Shown piece after piece: positions 17,934-25,874 of a DNA stretch of 64,000 nt. Position numbers and translations under genes: made by a program. The notes beneath the pieces were generated by a model, which did not search any database, was not told where the DNA came from, and saw only the letters and a program-made list of their open reading frames with translations. Where the stretch lies: NCBI RefSeq assembly GCF_028622875.1, contig NZ_CP117709.1, positions 620,001-684,000 of the forward strand. Direction: 5' to 3'. Position 1 is the stretch's first letter, and every line of letters begins with the position of its first letter. Origin of the DNA: Streptomyces sp. MMBL 11-1 (GTDB taxonomy: Bacteria > Actinomycetota > Actinomycetes > Streptomycetales > Streptomycetaceae).

Positions 17934-18392
17934 TCAGTCCTCCTCTCCCTCGTCGCCGAGCGCGTCCCGCCAGGCGGGGGTGGCCGGGCCGCCCCGTGCC
18001 AGGTCCTCGTCGTCCTCGCGCAGCACCTCGGGCCCGAAGATGCGCTCCCAGTCCAGCTCGAAGCCCTTCAGCTCCGGCACGTTGCTGCTGGGCTCGGCGA
18101 AGGGGGCCATCGCCCGCATCACATGCCGGTTCATCTTCAGGCGTGCCGCGCTCGCCGCCTCCAGCACGCTGGCGGCCAGCTCCTGCGGGGACATGTCGCG
18201 GTACTTGTTGTCCAGGAACTCGATCCCGGTCAGCTCGCCCTGCGGGCCCGAGGTGGCCCGTACCGCACGGTCGGAGGAGAGCACGGCGAACGACGCCGTC
18301 CGCAGCTCGCGCTCGGTGCGCGCGACCGCCTCCTGGGCGGCGTGCAGTTCGGCCATGGCCTTCTCCAGGCGCTTCTCCAGCGGCTCCGTCAC
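17934..18392 (-). CDS. YbaB/EbfC-family protein (EspL-like)
   Basis: 152 residues: a charged N-terminal helix (about 5-40), then the YbaB-type beta segment and helix (RAVRATSGPQGELTGIEFLD, NKYRDMSPQELAASVLEAAS), and an acidic tail ending in EGEED. YbaB/EbfC proteins are small nucleoid-associated DNA-binding dimers; versions in actinobacterial ESX loci (EspL) act as accessory factors. The GTG start has AGGAGGGGAG upstream. The gene sits between the repeat-rich WXG-like protein and the small WXG100-like gene with almost no spacing to the latter, so it is in the same transcript. The family call is firm; a chaperone or regulatory role in secretion is inferred. Confidence 0.75.
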   Translation of the reverse strand: MTEPLEKRLEKAMAELHAAQEAVARTERELRTASFAVLSSDRAVRATSGPQGELTGIEFLDNKYRDMSPQELAASVLEAASAARLKMNRHVMRAMAPFAEPSSNVPELKGFELDWERIFGPEVLREDDEDLARGGPATPAWRDALGDEGEED

Positions 18393-18504
18393 ACCCGCTC
18401 CCCTCCTGGCTCGTTCGCCTCGCTCTTCCCGGCTCCACGCACGACCGTACGGTCACCGTGTCCGGCCTGCGCGTCCGGCCCCGCCGACCGGGCCTGAGGG
18501 CCCG

Positions 18505-21500
18505 TCACCTGCCAATGACGGCCGGGGTGCCGCCCTCCTCCGTGCCCCACACGTCCGCGTCCTCCTCCAGGTAGTCCGCGGAGGTGGCCGGGCGACGTTC
18601 CTGCTCCGCCTCCTCCTCGGGGGAGTCGCCGCCGGTGGTCGTCACCCGGGAGGAGGGGGCCAGGAAGGTGTCGTTGTCCTCCTGCCTGTTCCATGGGCTG
18701 CGCCTGCGGCGGTTGCGTCGTTCACTCTCCTCCGCGGCGTCGACCAGGACGGCGCGCACGCGCTCGCCGTTGCCCTTCTCGCCACCCGCGCCCATGCCTC
18801 CCATGCCGCCGCCCATCGGCATACCGGGGCTGCCCGGCGTGCCCGGGGCGCCGGGGGCGCCCGGGCCGCTGCCACCGGCGCCGGGGGGCGCCGCGTTGTC
18901 CGCCACGCTGTCGGAGAGCGGGGACACCTGGCCGAGGATCTCCGACGAGGGGAGGTTCGCACCCGAAAGACCGCCGCCGGAGCCTCCTGCTCCGGCCTGG
19001 GCGCCCAGCCCCAGCTCCGAGAGCGAGACGTCCCGGGTGGCGGCTCCACCGCCGGCGCCCCCGCCGCCGCTGCTTCCGCCACCGACTCCCTCGATCGCAT
19101 CGAGATCGAGCTCGCGGTTCCCGTCGAGGCCGTCGAGGTGACGGTTCCCGTTGAGGTCACCGAGGCTGCCGAGATCACTGTTCGTGCCGAGGTCCCGCAG
19201 GTCGTCCAGGAATCCGGGGCCGCGGTCGCTGCCGCGCGAGTTGATCTCGTCGAGCGTGACCGTTTCGGTCCTGCCCTGCGGGTCGGTCACGGTGGTGGCG
19301 CCGGAGTCCGGGTCGATGGAGTGGCTGGAGCCGTCGGGGAAGGAGTTGACGAACCGTCCGTTGTCCAGAGATGAGACGGAGCCGTCCGGGTTGGTCACGT
19401 CCGCCCCGTGGGTGAGGTCGGTGGTGATCCTGGAGCCGTCCGGAGCGATGCTGGTGAGCTGCCCCGTGTCCGGGTCGAAGACGGCCTTGCCGCCGTCCGG
19501 GAAGAGCGTGGCGAAGTCGCCGTTCTCCAGTCCGGTCAGGCTGCCCGTGAAGGACGTGAGGCCCGTGTCGCCGGTGTTGAGGTTTCCGAGGTCACCGAGG
19601 TCGTTGGCGGCCTGCCGGCCGCCGAGGTCGCCGGGCGACTCGGTGGGCAGGTCGGCGTTGATGCCGCCGAGGTCACCCAGGCCCCGGAGGCCCCCGAGGT
19701 CCCCTATCCCGTTGCGGCCGTTCAGGCCACCGAGACTCCCCAGATTCTCGGTGGTGACGGTGCCGTCGGGCGCGGTGGAGGTGACCTCACCGGACGCCGG
19801 GTCGACAACCTGCGACGTACCGTCCGGGAAGGTCGTGGTCAGCCTGCCGTCGCCACCCAACGAGGTGACCGAACCGTCCGGGTTGGTCACCCGGACCCCG
19901 TCGCCCAAGCCCTGCGTGGTGACGCTGCCGTCCGGGAGCGTCGTGGTGAGCAGCCCGCTGTCCCGGTCGAACGACGCGCTACTGCCATCCGGGAAATCAG
20001 TCCTCAGCCCGGAACCATCGAGCTGAACGGAGCCACCCGTCGGAGTGTCCAGAGAACCGCCCGACCCGTTCAGACCACCGAGACTCCCCAGGTTCTCGGT
20101 GGTGACGGTGCCGTCGGGCGCGGTGGAGATGGCCTCACCGGACGCCGGGTCGACGACCTGCGACGTACCGTCCGGGAAGGTCGTGGTCAGCCTGCCGTCG
20201 CCACCCAACGAGGTGACCGAACCGTCCGGGTTGGTCACCCGGACCCCGTCGCCCAAGCCCTGCGTGGTGACGCTGCCGTCCGGGAGCGTCGTGGTGAGCA
20301 GCCCGCTGTCCCGGTCGAACGACGCGCTACTGCCATCCGGGAAATCAGTCCTCAGCCCGGAACCATCGAGCTGAACGGAGCCACCCGTCGGAGTGTCCAG
20401 AGAACCGCCCGACCCGTTCAGACCACCGAGACTCCCCAGGTTCTGAGTGATCGCGTCGTTGGCCGCGGCGCCGGGGTTCCTTGTGGTGCCCGAGCCGTTG
20501 ACGTTGAGGTTGCCAAGGTTGCCGAGGTTCTGGCCCACGGGGAGGGGCCCGCCGCCCGGGGCGTGCTGGTTCTCGCCGCCCGGGGCGTGCTGGTTCTCGC
20601 CGCCCGGGGCGTGCTGGTTCTCGCCGCCCTGGCTGTTCACGTCGCCGAGGCTGCCGAGGTTCTCCGAGATCGCGTTGCCCACGCCGTCGAGGTTCGGGGC
20701 GTTTTCGCCGCCGGGACCGGAGGTGTTGAGGTTGCCGAGGTCACCGAGGCTCTCGGTCACCGGGACGTCCGGCTTGGGGTTCAGCAGGTCGTCGAGGCCG
20801 TCGAGGCTTCCGCCCCCGCCGCCCGGGCCGTTGATGTTCCCGAGGCTCTCCTGCATCTGCTTGGCCTGCTCCTCGGCCGCCCGCTCGGCCTCCTCCCGCT
20901 CGCGCCGCTGCTCCTCACGCAGCTCGTCCGCGTACCGGCGGTCCTCGTCGCGCTGGTTCTTCTGTTCCTCACGCAGTTCGTCCTGGAGCTTCTTGTCCTC
21001 CTCCCGTTGCTTGTTCTGCTCGTCACGCAACTCGTCCTGGAGCCTCTTGTCCTCCTCCCGTTGCTTCCTCTGCTCGTCACGCAACTCGTCCTGGAGCCTC
21101 TTGTCCTCCTCCCGTTGCTTGTTCTGCTCATCACGCAACTCGTCCTGGTAGCGGCGGTTCTCCTCGTTCTCCTCGTTGAGCTTCTCCTTCTCCTCCTCCA
21201 ACTTGTTCTTCTCGTACTCCTCACCCGCCGTGCTCGTCGACTTGGGCGCGGGCACGTTGTCGGTGAAGTCCTCGGAGAGCGAGAGGAACTGGTTGTTGAG
21301 CTTCGACTGCACTTCGCGGGCGGGGACGACGAGAAGCTCGTCGACGGCCCGGCTCCAGATGTCGACCGCCTTGTCGCCGACCTTCGCCCAGTTGGCGATG
21401 TCGTTGAGGTCGCCGTAGTCCGGGTGCACCTGGCTGAAGTCGGTATGCGGACTGTGCGTGATCGACGAGACGTACTGGTACGTGTGCGAGGTGATGTCCG

Positions 21501-22464
21501 TCCTCGCCACGTTCTCCTTGTCGACCCACTGGGCGAGATCGTCGAGGACATAGCGCAGCACCCGGTGCGGGTCGTAGTAGTCGGACTGGGCCCAGGCCAG
21601 CCACTTGTCCAACAGTGTCCTGGCCGCCTCCTCCAGGTGCGCGCGGCCCAGGGAGAGGGCGCGGGAGTACACGGTGCTGCCGGTGCCGTTCCGGTCACCG
21701 GTGCCCTCCGTGTTGTTGAAGGTCTCGACGTAGTTGTCGTAGTTCTCGCGGACCTTCCTGATGAGGCTGATGAAGACGTCTGCGGCCTCACCCTTCCAAC
21801 TGGCGTCGTCCCGGCCGAAGCGGTCCTCCCACTCCTTGAGCAGCGGCGCCTGGTCCTTGAAGAACTTGGCCGCGTAGTCGAAGGAGTCGCCGGTGGAGTT
21901 GAAGGTGTCCAGGTCGACGACGCCCTTGTCATCGGCCCCCTCCCCGCTGAAGCGGCCGTCCCCGCTGTTTCCCCGCAGCAGGGCGAGGAGTGCCGCCCGC
22001 GGCCCGTTCATGTACCGGGCCAGGGGGATGGTGCTCATCTTGTCCTTGTTGTAGTCCGTGAACTCGTTGCCCTCACGGACGCTCACGTCCTCGACGTTGT
22101 CGGAGTCGGTGCCGGCGAAGATGACCTCGTCCCCCGACTTCACGCGGCCCTCGAAGACGATCCGGGCCTGCTTGATGGAGCGCCTCTCTCCGCTGTCGAA
22201 GAACCAGACGTCGTAGTCCTGACCCGTGTTCTGCAGAAATCCGGAGTCCCTGGAGAGGAGGCTGAGGCTGCGCTCCTGGATGTCCATCCGGAAAAGCTTG
22301 CCGCCGTGGTCGGAGCGGAGCGTGTCGAAGATGACGGCGCGGTCGGGCACCGGGTAGCCGGTGAGGTGGGTGACGAGTGCGGCCCAGTTGTCGGAGGACG
22401 CCGCGTCGGTCTCCCTGTACTTGTCGACGTTGCTCTTGGATTCATCGTCGTACTCGCCGGCCAC
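18505..22464 (-). CDS. Large repeat-rich WXG-like (AAWKG-type) T7SS protein
   Basis: 1,319 residues starting at a GTG with GAGGGG six bases upstream. The first 410 residues form a soluble domain containing DDASWKGEAADVF at about residue 221, the hallmark of the AAWKG group of WXG-like Streptomyces proteins. A highly charged coiled coil follows (about 420-540) made of five 18-residue units (QDELRDEQNKQREEDKRL type). Next comes a long Gly/Asn/Leu-rich region with recurrent NLGSLGGLNG segments, two near-identical 116-residue repeats of short PDGS beta motifs, and a Gly-rich then charged C-terminus. It lies inside the esx gene string. It could be an extended secreted or surface fibre, by inference from the repeats. 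No catalytic motif is visible. Confidence 0.75.
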   Translation of the reverse strand: MAGEYDDESKSNVDKYRETDAASSDNWAALVTHLTGYPVPDRAVIFDTLRSDHGGKLFRMDIQERSLSLLSRDSGFLQNTGQDYDVWFFDSGERRSIKQARIVFEGRVKSGDEVIFAGTDSDNVEDVSVREGNEFTDYNKDKMSTIPLARYMNGPRAALLALLRGNSGDGRFSGEGADDKGVVDLDTFNSTGDSFDYAAKFFKDQAPLLKEWEDRFGRDDASWKGEAADVFISLIRKVRENYDNYVETFNNTEGTGDRNGTGSTVYSRALSLGRAHLEEAARTLLDKWLAWAQSDYYDPHRVLRYVLDDLAQWVDKENVARTDITSHTYQYVSSITHSPHTDFSQVHPDYGDLNDIANWAKVGDKAVDIWSRAVDELLVVPAREVQSKLNNQFLSLSEDFTDNVPAPKSTSTAGEEYEKNKLEEEKEKLNEENEENRRYQDELRDEQNKQREEDKRLQDELRDEQRKQREEDKRLQDELRDEQNKQREEDKKLQDELREEQKNQRDEDRRYADELREEQRREREEAERAAEEQAKQMQESLGNINGPGGGGGSLDGLDDLLNPKPDVPVTESLGDLGNLNTSGPGGENAPNLDGVGNAISENLGSLGDVNSQGGENQHAPGGENQHAPGGENQHAPGGGPLPVGQNLGNLGNLNVNGSGTTRNPGAAANDAITQNLGSLGGLNGSGGSLDTPTGGSVQLDGSGLRTDFPDGSSASFDRDSGLLTTTLPDGSVTTQGLGDGVRVTNPDGSVTSLGGDGRLTTTFPDGTSQVVDPASGEAISTAPDGTVTTENLGSLGGLNGSGGSLDTPTGGSVQLDGSGLRTDFPDGSSASFDRDSGLLTTTLPDGSVTTQGLGDGVRVTNPDGSVTSLGGDGRLTTTFPDGTSQVVDPASGEVTSTAPDGTVTTENLGSLGGLNGRNGIGDLGGLRGLGDLGGINADLPTESPGDLGGRQAANDLGDLGNLNTGDTGLTSFTGSLTGLENGDFATLFPDGGKAVFDPDTGQLTSIAPDGSRITTDLTHGADVTNPDGSVSSLDNGRFVNSFPDGSSHSIDPDSGATTVTDPQGRTETVTLDEINSRGSDRGPGFLDDLRDLGTNSDLGSLGDLNGNRHLDGLDGNRELDLDAIEGVGGGSSGGGGAGGGAATRDVSLSELGLGAQAGAGGSGGGLSGANLPSSEILGQVSPLSDSVADNAAPPGAGGSGPGAPGAPGTPGSPGMPMGGGMGGMGAGGEKGNGERVRAVLVDAAEESERRNRRRRSPWNRQEDNDTFLAPSSRVTTTGGDSPEEEAEQERRPATSADYLEEDADVWGTEEGGTPAVIGR
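19721..20426. repeat. Two tandem 348-bp repeats in the WXG-like gene
   Basis: The block beginning CGAGACTCCCC recurs at 19731, 20079 and 20427, giving an exact period of 348 bp (116 codons). The two full copies differ at only a few bases, so the duplication is recent or kept uniform by gene conversion. Each copy encodes a run of FPDGS/LPDGS/NPDGS/APDGT beta motifs. Confidence 0.9.
20551..20622. repeat. Three perfect 24-bp repeats
   Basis: A 24-bp unit encoding the octapeptide ENQHAPGG occurs three times head to tail with no differences seen. It is prone to slippage and probably varies in copy number between strains without breaking the frame. Confidence 0.9.
20889..21160. repeat. Five 54-bp coiled-coil repeats
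   Basis: Five diverged copies of an 18-codon unit encode the charged coiled coil (ELRDEQ(N/R)KQREEDKRLQ). The three central copies are nearly identical, the outer ones diverged. Confidence 0.85.
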
Positions 22465-22517
22465 CGGGCACCCCTCTGGTCGTGTGTCGTCCTCGCCGCC
22501 GCCGCGCGCGGGTCGTG

Positions 22518-22994
22518 CTACTTCTCTTCCGTGCCCGTGGACCCGCTGGTGAGCGTGTCGACCTCTTCGAAGGTCTGGAGCAGCGTCTGGGCGTCGATCG
22601 CGTCCAGGTTCTTGTTCTTGGTCTTCTCGGCCTCTTCGATGGTGTCGGTGAGAGCCTCCTTGAGCTCTCTGAAGAGGTCCATCTGGTCACCGAGCAGCTT
22701 GTCCAGGGCGGTCGCCGCGGTGGTGACGCTCTCGATCAGCGTGGGTCCCGAGACCAGCTTGTCGGTGTTCATCAGCCCCAGACGCAGGATCTGCCGGCCC
22801 TGTTCGAGGTTGTCCGGAGTCGTGTAGCCATCGATGAGCTGACCGAGGGGCCGGATGTGGGCCTCGCCCTCCTCGGCGCTGCCGTCCTCCCGGTGCTGCT
22901 TGGCCTTGGTGTAGACCGGGTGCACCTCGTTGTCCCGGAAGTTCTCCATCTGCTTGAGGTCAAAGTGCTTGACGTCGGCCTTCTCGCCGGCCAT
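22518..22994 (-). CDS. T7SS-associated helical (WXG-like) protein
   Basis: 158 residues from an ATG with a perfect AGGAGG eight bases upstream; a longer frame upstream (to 23030) lacks such a site. The protein is all-helical and acidic: FDLKQMENFRDNEVHPVYTK at the front, a central helix around ESVTTAATALDKLLGDQMDL and a coiled tail (ALTDTIEEAEKTKNKNLDA). It contains YTTPD, a YxxxD-type motif, but not at the C-terminus. It lies between EsxA and the large WXG-like gene, so it is likely another small T7SS substrate or partner of that 1,319-residue protein. I know no closer family name for it. Confidence 0.65.
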   Translation of the reverse strand: MAGEKADVKHFDLKQMENFRDNEVHPVYTKAKQHREDGSAEEGEAHIRPLGQLIDGYTTPDNLEQGRQILRLGLMNTDKLVSGPTLIESVTTAATALDKLLGDQMDLFRELKEALTDTIEEAEKTKNKNLDAIDAQTLLQTFEEVDTLTSGSTGTEEK

Positions 22995-23103
22995 GGGGCG
23001 TCCTCCTGCGGTTGGAGCGGGACAGGTCACGGGAACGGGGCGGAGCGGGGAACACGCGGACGCCGGGGTTCACCTCCGTACCGCAGGCGAACCCCGGCGG
23101 GGA

Positions 23104-23412
23104 CTACCGGGCGCGCACACCGCCCCAGTTGTCGGCGCTCCTGCGCTCGTCGCGGGAGTGGTTGTCGTGGATGCTCTGGACCAGCTCGCCGCTGTCGCCG
23201 AGGAGCAGGGCCATGTTCTTGGTCGCCTGGTCCCACTCGGCCTGGACACCGCGGTACATCTGCTGGTCGTCACCCTCCCACGAGGTCACGAGCGGCTTGA
23301 GCTCGTCCTCCAGGTTGTTGAGGGTGGTGATGATCTGCTGGGTCTGCTGCTTCAGTTCCTCGATCGCGTTGCGGACCGTGGAGTACTGCACATCGATGAT
23401 GCCGTCGGCCAT
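23104..23412 (-). CDS. esxA: WXG100 family protein, EsxA-like
   Basis: 102 residues with the two-helix hairpin of the WXG100 family: helix 1 (STVRNAIEELKQQTQQIITT), the turn VTSWEGDDQQMY with the WXG motif as Trp-Glu-Gly near residue 45, and helix 2 (EWDQATKNMALLLGDSGELV). WXG100 proteins are secreted by T7SS as heterodimers. GAGAGGAGA precedes the ATG. It follows the EsxB-like gene by about 90 bp, the standard Streptomyces order. The tail is charged and lacks a clear YxxxD/E. Which member plays the EsxA role is assigned from order and motif. Confidence 0.88.
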   Translation of the reverse strand: MADGIIDVQYSTVRNAIEELKQQTQQIITTLNNLEDELKPLVTSWEGDDQQMYRGVQAEWDQATKNMALLLGDSGELVQSIHDNHSRDERRSADNWGGVRAR

Positions 23413-23503
23413 GACATCTCCTCTCGGGTGGCCGGGCCCCTGGGCCCGGGGATGCTCACGGGTTCCGGCCTCCGCGCAAGGGGCCGGTGCCGCCGGGGAC
23501 GGG

Positions 23504-23839
23504 TCAGCGCAGCGCCTCGAAGACGCCCTGGCTGGTCTTGCTGTTGAGCACCTCGGTCAGGTCCTGGTTCTCCTTCGCCAGCCGGTCGGCCGACGTCACG
23601 TTCTCCTGGAGCGCGTCGACCATCCTGCTGATCTGCACGACGACCTTCTGCGCCTCGCCGTTCCAGCTGCGGAACAGCTTCAGCAGGGCCTGACCCTCGT
23701 CACCGCCGACGCCTGAACGCGCGGCGATCTCGGCGACGTTGTTCTGGATCTTCTCGACCGCGGCCCGGGCCGACTCCAGAGAGGAGACACCCCCCAAGCC
23801 CTTGGCATAGTCCGCCCGCCTCTGGCCACTGTCCGCCAT
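23504..23839 (-). CDS. esxB: WXG100 family protein, EsxB-like
   Basis: 111 residues from ATG 23839 with GGGAG just upstream; a frame extending to 23875 has no ribosome site and adds residues atypical for the family. Helix 1 is SLESARAAVEKIQNNVAEIA, the WXG turn is RSWNGEAQKV, and helix 2 is VVQISRMVDALQENVTSADR. It is the first gene after EccB in this strand, so it heads the substrate part of the operon. The partner is the EsxA-like protein downstream. No C-terminal YxxxD/E is visible. Confidence 0.88.
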   Translation of the reverse strand: MADSGQRRADYAKGLGGVSSLESARAAVEKIQNNVAEIAARSGVGGDEGQALLKLFRSWNGEAQKVVVQISRMVDALQENVTSADRLAKENQDLTEVLNSKTSQGVFEALR

Positions 23840-24284
23840 GTCGCGCTCCCTTCGTTGAGTGACTTCCCATCGCACCGTTGCCCGCTGAGGCTAAAGAGAA
23901 CTCCGTGTCCGGCGCAACGCGTGCGGGGAAGATTTGAGCATAGTTCCGCGCGTCAGAATCCTTGCACCCCAACGGAGTTGTCCGAAGGTTTCCACGAAAT
24001 GAACGCGGCCTGCCCGCCGGGCCCCAGGCCCGTTCCATGCGGACGGAAAACGGGCGGCCGGAGAATCCGAACGGTCACCGAGCCGGTCCGTATCCGGTAC
24101 TGTGCGCCCCTTTTCGCAGGATCCCCCGGAGGAGCGGGCGGTCAATTTTCTGAGCTTTTTCTGAGGTTTCCCCGAGCGCTCCACCGACGCCGAATAGTCC
24201 CTCGGACGATGCCGAGCCGAGCGCGAAGTCCCACCTCCCCGCCCTTTTCCCTTTCTTCGGCACCGTTTGGGGCGTTTGCCTGGA
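23840..24284. promoter_or_regulatory. Intergenic region between eccB and esxB
   Basis: 445 bp without a credible gene, of clearly lower GC than its surroundings (for example around 23890-24000 and 24110-24180). It probably holds a separate promoter for the highly expressed esx genes. I cannot place -35/-10 boxes with confidence. Confidence 0.45.
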
Positions 24285-25829
24285 TCATGGCTGGAAGTCG
24301 ACTGTTCCGGTCTTACCGGGCGCGCCGCACTCCGGAGCGGTGAACCTGGGCTTCGCGGCGCCGGAGGCGGCTGCCGGGTCGAGGTCCGCTCCGGTCGGCA
24401 GAGCGGCGAGCAGAGGTGCGGGGACCGAGCCGATGTCCCCCTCCCCGTACCCGAGTGCCTCCAGGGCGCCCTTGGCCGGGACCCGGTACTTCACGCCGTT
24501 GTCCGCGACCAGATAGGTGGTTCCGGAGTGCGCGGCGCCGCTCGCGTGCAGGGCTCTGACCAGCGCGCCGTGCCCGGGGCGTACCACCGTGGCGTCCGTC
24601 CGGGCACAGGCCGCGACCAGCGGCTGAGCGGTTCCCTGCGACACCGCGACGGGGGCGAGCCCGGTCAGCGGGACCAGCACCGAACCGATCCGGGCGCCGC
24701 CGTTGCCGCCGTCCACCTGTGCGCAGAGGGCGGTGCCGCGCGGCGCGGACCGCGGGACGGGCGGCGTGCGGGGCAGCTCCGCGGTCGCGGAGCCGGCGGG
24801 TGCCTTCCCCTTGGCCCGGTGCGTACGCAGCGCGTCCGCGCCGACCGCCCGGGCCTCGGGCGAGCGCCCCTGGTAGGCGTCCTTCTGGGTGGCCGGGTCG
24901 CCCAGCACCAGGGCGGCCTCCAGCCGGGACAGCGGCACCAGGCCGTCCTTCCGCAGCAGGTGGTACGTGCTGCCGCCGCCGGGCACGCTGATCTCGAAGA
25001 GCTGGCCGATCCGGCTCGGTTCGCCGCCGAGCACCGGTCCCTGGCCTCCGCGCCCCGGCACCTCCGGCGGCTTCAGGGCCGGGCCGGGAGCGAGGGCGTC
25101 GAGGAACGCCGCCGAGACCGGCATCGCCCGCTCGGAGCCGTAACCGAGCGCGTTGCGGGCGTCGGAGTCCGGGTCCAGCGGGAGCCGGCTGCCCCGCCAC
25201 ACCAGGTACTGGGTGCGGTCCGGGCCCTCCACCAGGACCCCGCGGTCGGCGCCGACACCCCGGGATTTCAGCGGCGCCCCGACGACCACGGTGGTGGTCC
25301 CCGGCCGGTCCACACCGGCGGCCGCGACGGCGCCGGACGTGCTGGGCAGGGCGCCGTCCGGTCCGGTGACGCACATGTGCCAGGCGCCGGCGTCGAGCCC
25401 GCCCGGGCCGGGCAGGGTGTCCGGGGCTCCGGGGATGCCGGCCGGGGCTCCGACGGGGACGTCCCGCAGCGAGGCGGTGGAGACGTCCACGGTCTTGAGG
25501 TCGGACCCGCCGATCAGCCGCGCCGAGGCGTAGTTGCGCACCGGGTGCAGTACGCCGTCGGTGCCGGTCCACAGGTAGCGGGCGCCGGTCTCACGGTTGA
25601 CCACCAGGTGCTCGCCCTTGCGCCAGGTGTCGTTCCCGCCGGGCCGCAGCAGCCCGTAGACGGTGGCGCCCGCTCCGATCAGGACGGTCACCAGCAGGCC
25701 GAAGACGACGCCCCGGGTGGTGCGGCCCAGTGGGCTCTCCGGGGCGTCCGGGTCGGCCGTCAGCAGGCCCGAGCTGAGCCTGCCCATCATGAAGCCGTGG
25801 GCCTGGACCTGGTCGCGCTTGGACTGCAC
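24285..25829 (-). CDS. eccB: T7SS core protein EccB
   Basis: 514 residues from a GTG with GAGGAGAGG upstream. The N-terminus MQSKRDQVQAHGFMMGRLSS is the EccB signature (a short cytosolic segment rich in Arg/Gln), followed by a single membrane helix at about residues 40-62 (VVFGLLVTVLIGAGATVYGL) and a long extracytoplasmic domain with the repeated WRKGEHLVVNRETGARYLW-type blades. EccB is a membrane component of the ESX complex with EccC and EccD. Length is normal for the family (about 480-520). It is encoded 45 bp downstream of eccD on the same strand. Confidence 0.95.
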   Translation of the reverse strand: MQSKRDQVQAHGFMMGRLSSGLLTADPDAPESPLGRTTRGVVFGLLVTVLIGAGATVYGLLRPGGNDTWRKGEHLVVNRETGARYLWTGTDGVLHPVRNYASARLIGGSDLKTVDVSTASLRDVPVGAPAGIPGAPDTLPGPGGLDAGAWHMCVTGPDGALPSTSGAVAAAGVDRPGTTTVVVGAPLKSRGVGADRGVLVEGPDRTQYLVWRGSRLPLDPDSDARNALGYGSERAMPVSAAFLDALAPGPALKPPEVPGRGGQGPVLGGEPSRIGQLFEISVPGGGSTYHLLRKDGLVPLSRLEAALVLGDPATQKDAYQGRSPEARAVGADALRTHRAKGKAPAGSATAELPRTPPVPRSAPRGTALCAQVDGGNGGARIGSVLVPLTGLAPVAVSQGTAQPLVAACARTDATVVRPGHGALVRALHASGAAHSGTTYLVADNGVKYRVPAKGALEALGYGEGDIGSVPAPLLAALPTGADLDPAAASGAAKPRFTAPECGAPGKTGTVDFQP

Positions 25830-25874
25830 AGCCTCTCCTCAACTCGTTTCTGGTGGTCCGGCTTACGGGGTGGC

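Noticed and set aside
20551..21160. Possible CRISPR-like array
   Set aside because: The repeats are directly abutting and stay in the coding frame, with no spacers; they encode peptide repeats.
19408..22827. A 1,139-codon plus-strand frame across the WXG-like gene
   Set aside because: Antisense shadow; its Leu/Val-rich repeats are only the mirror of the real coiled-coil and beta-motif repeats.
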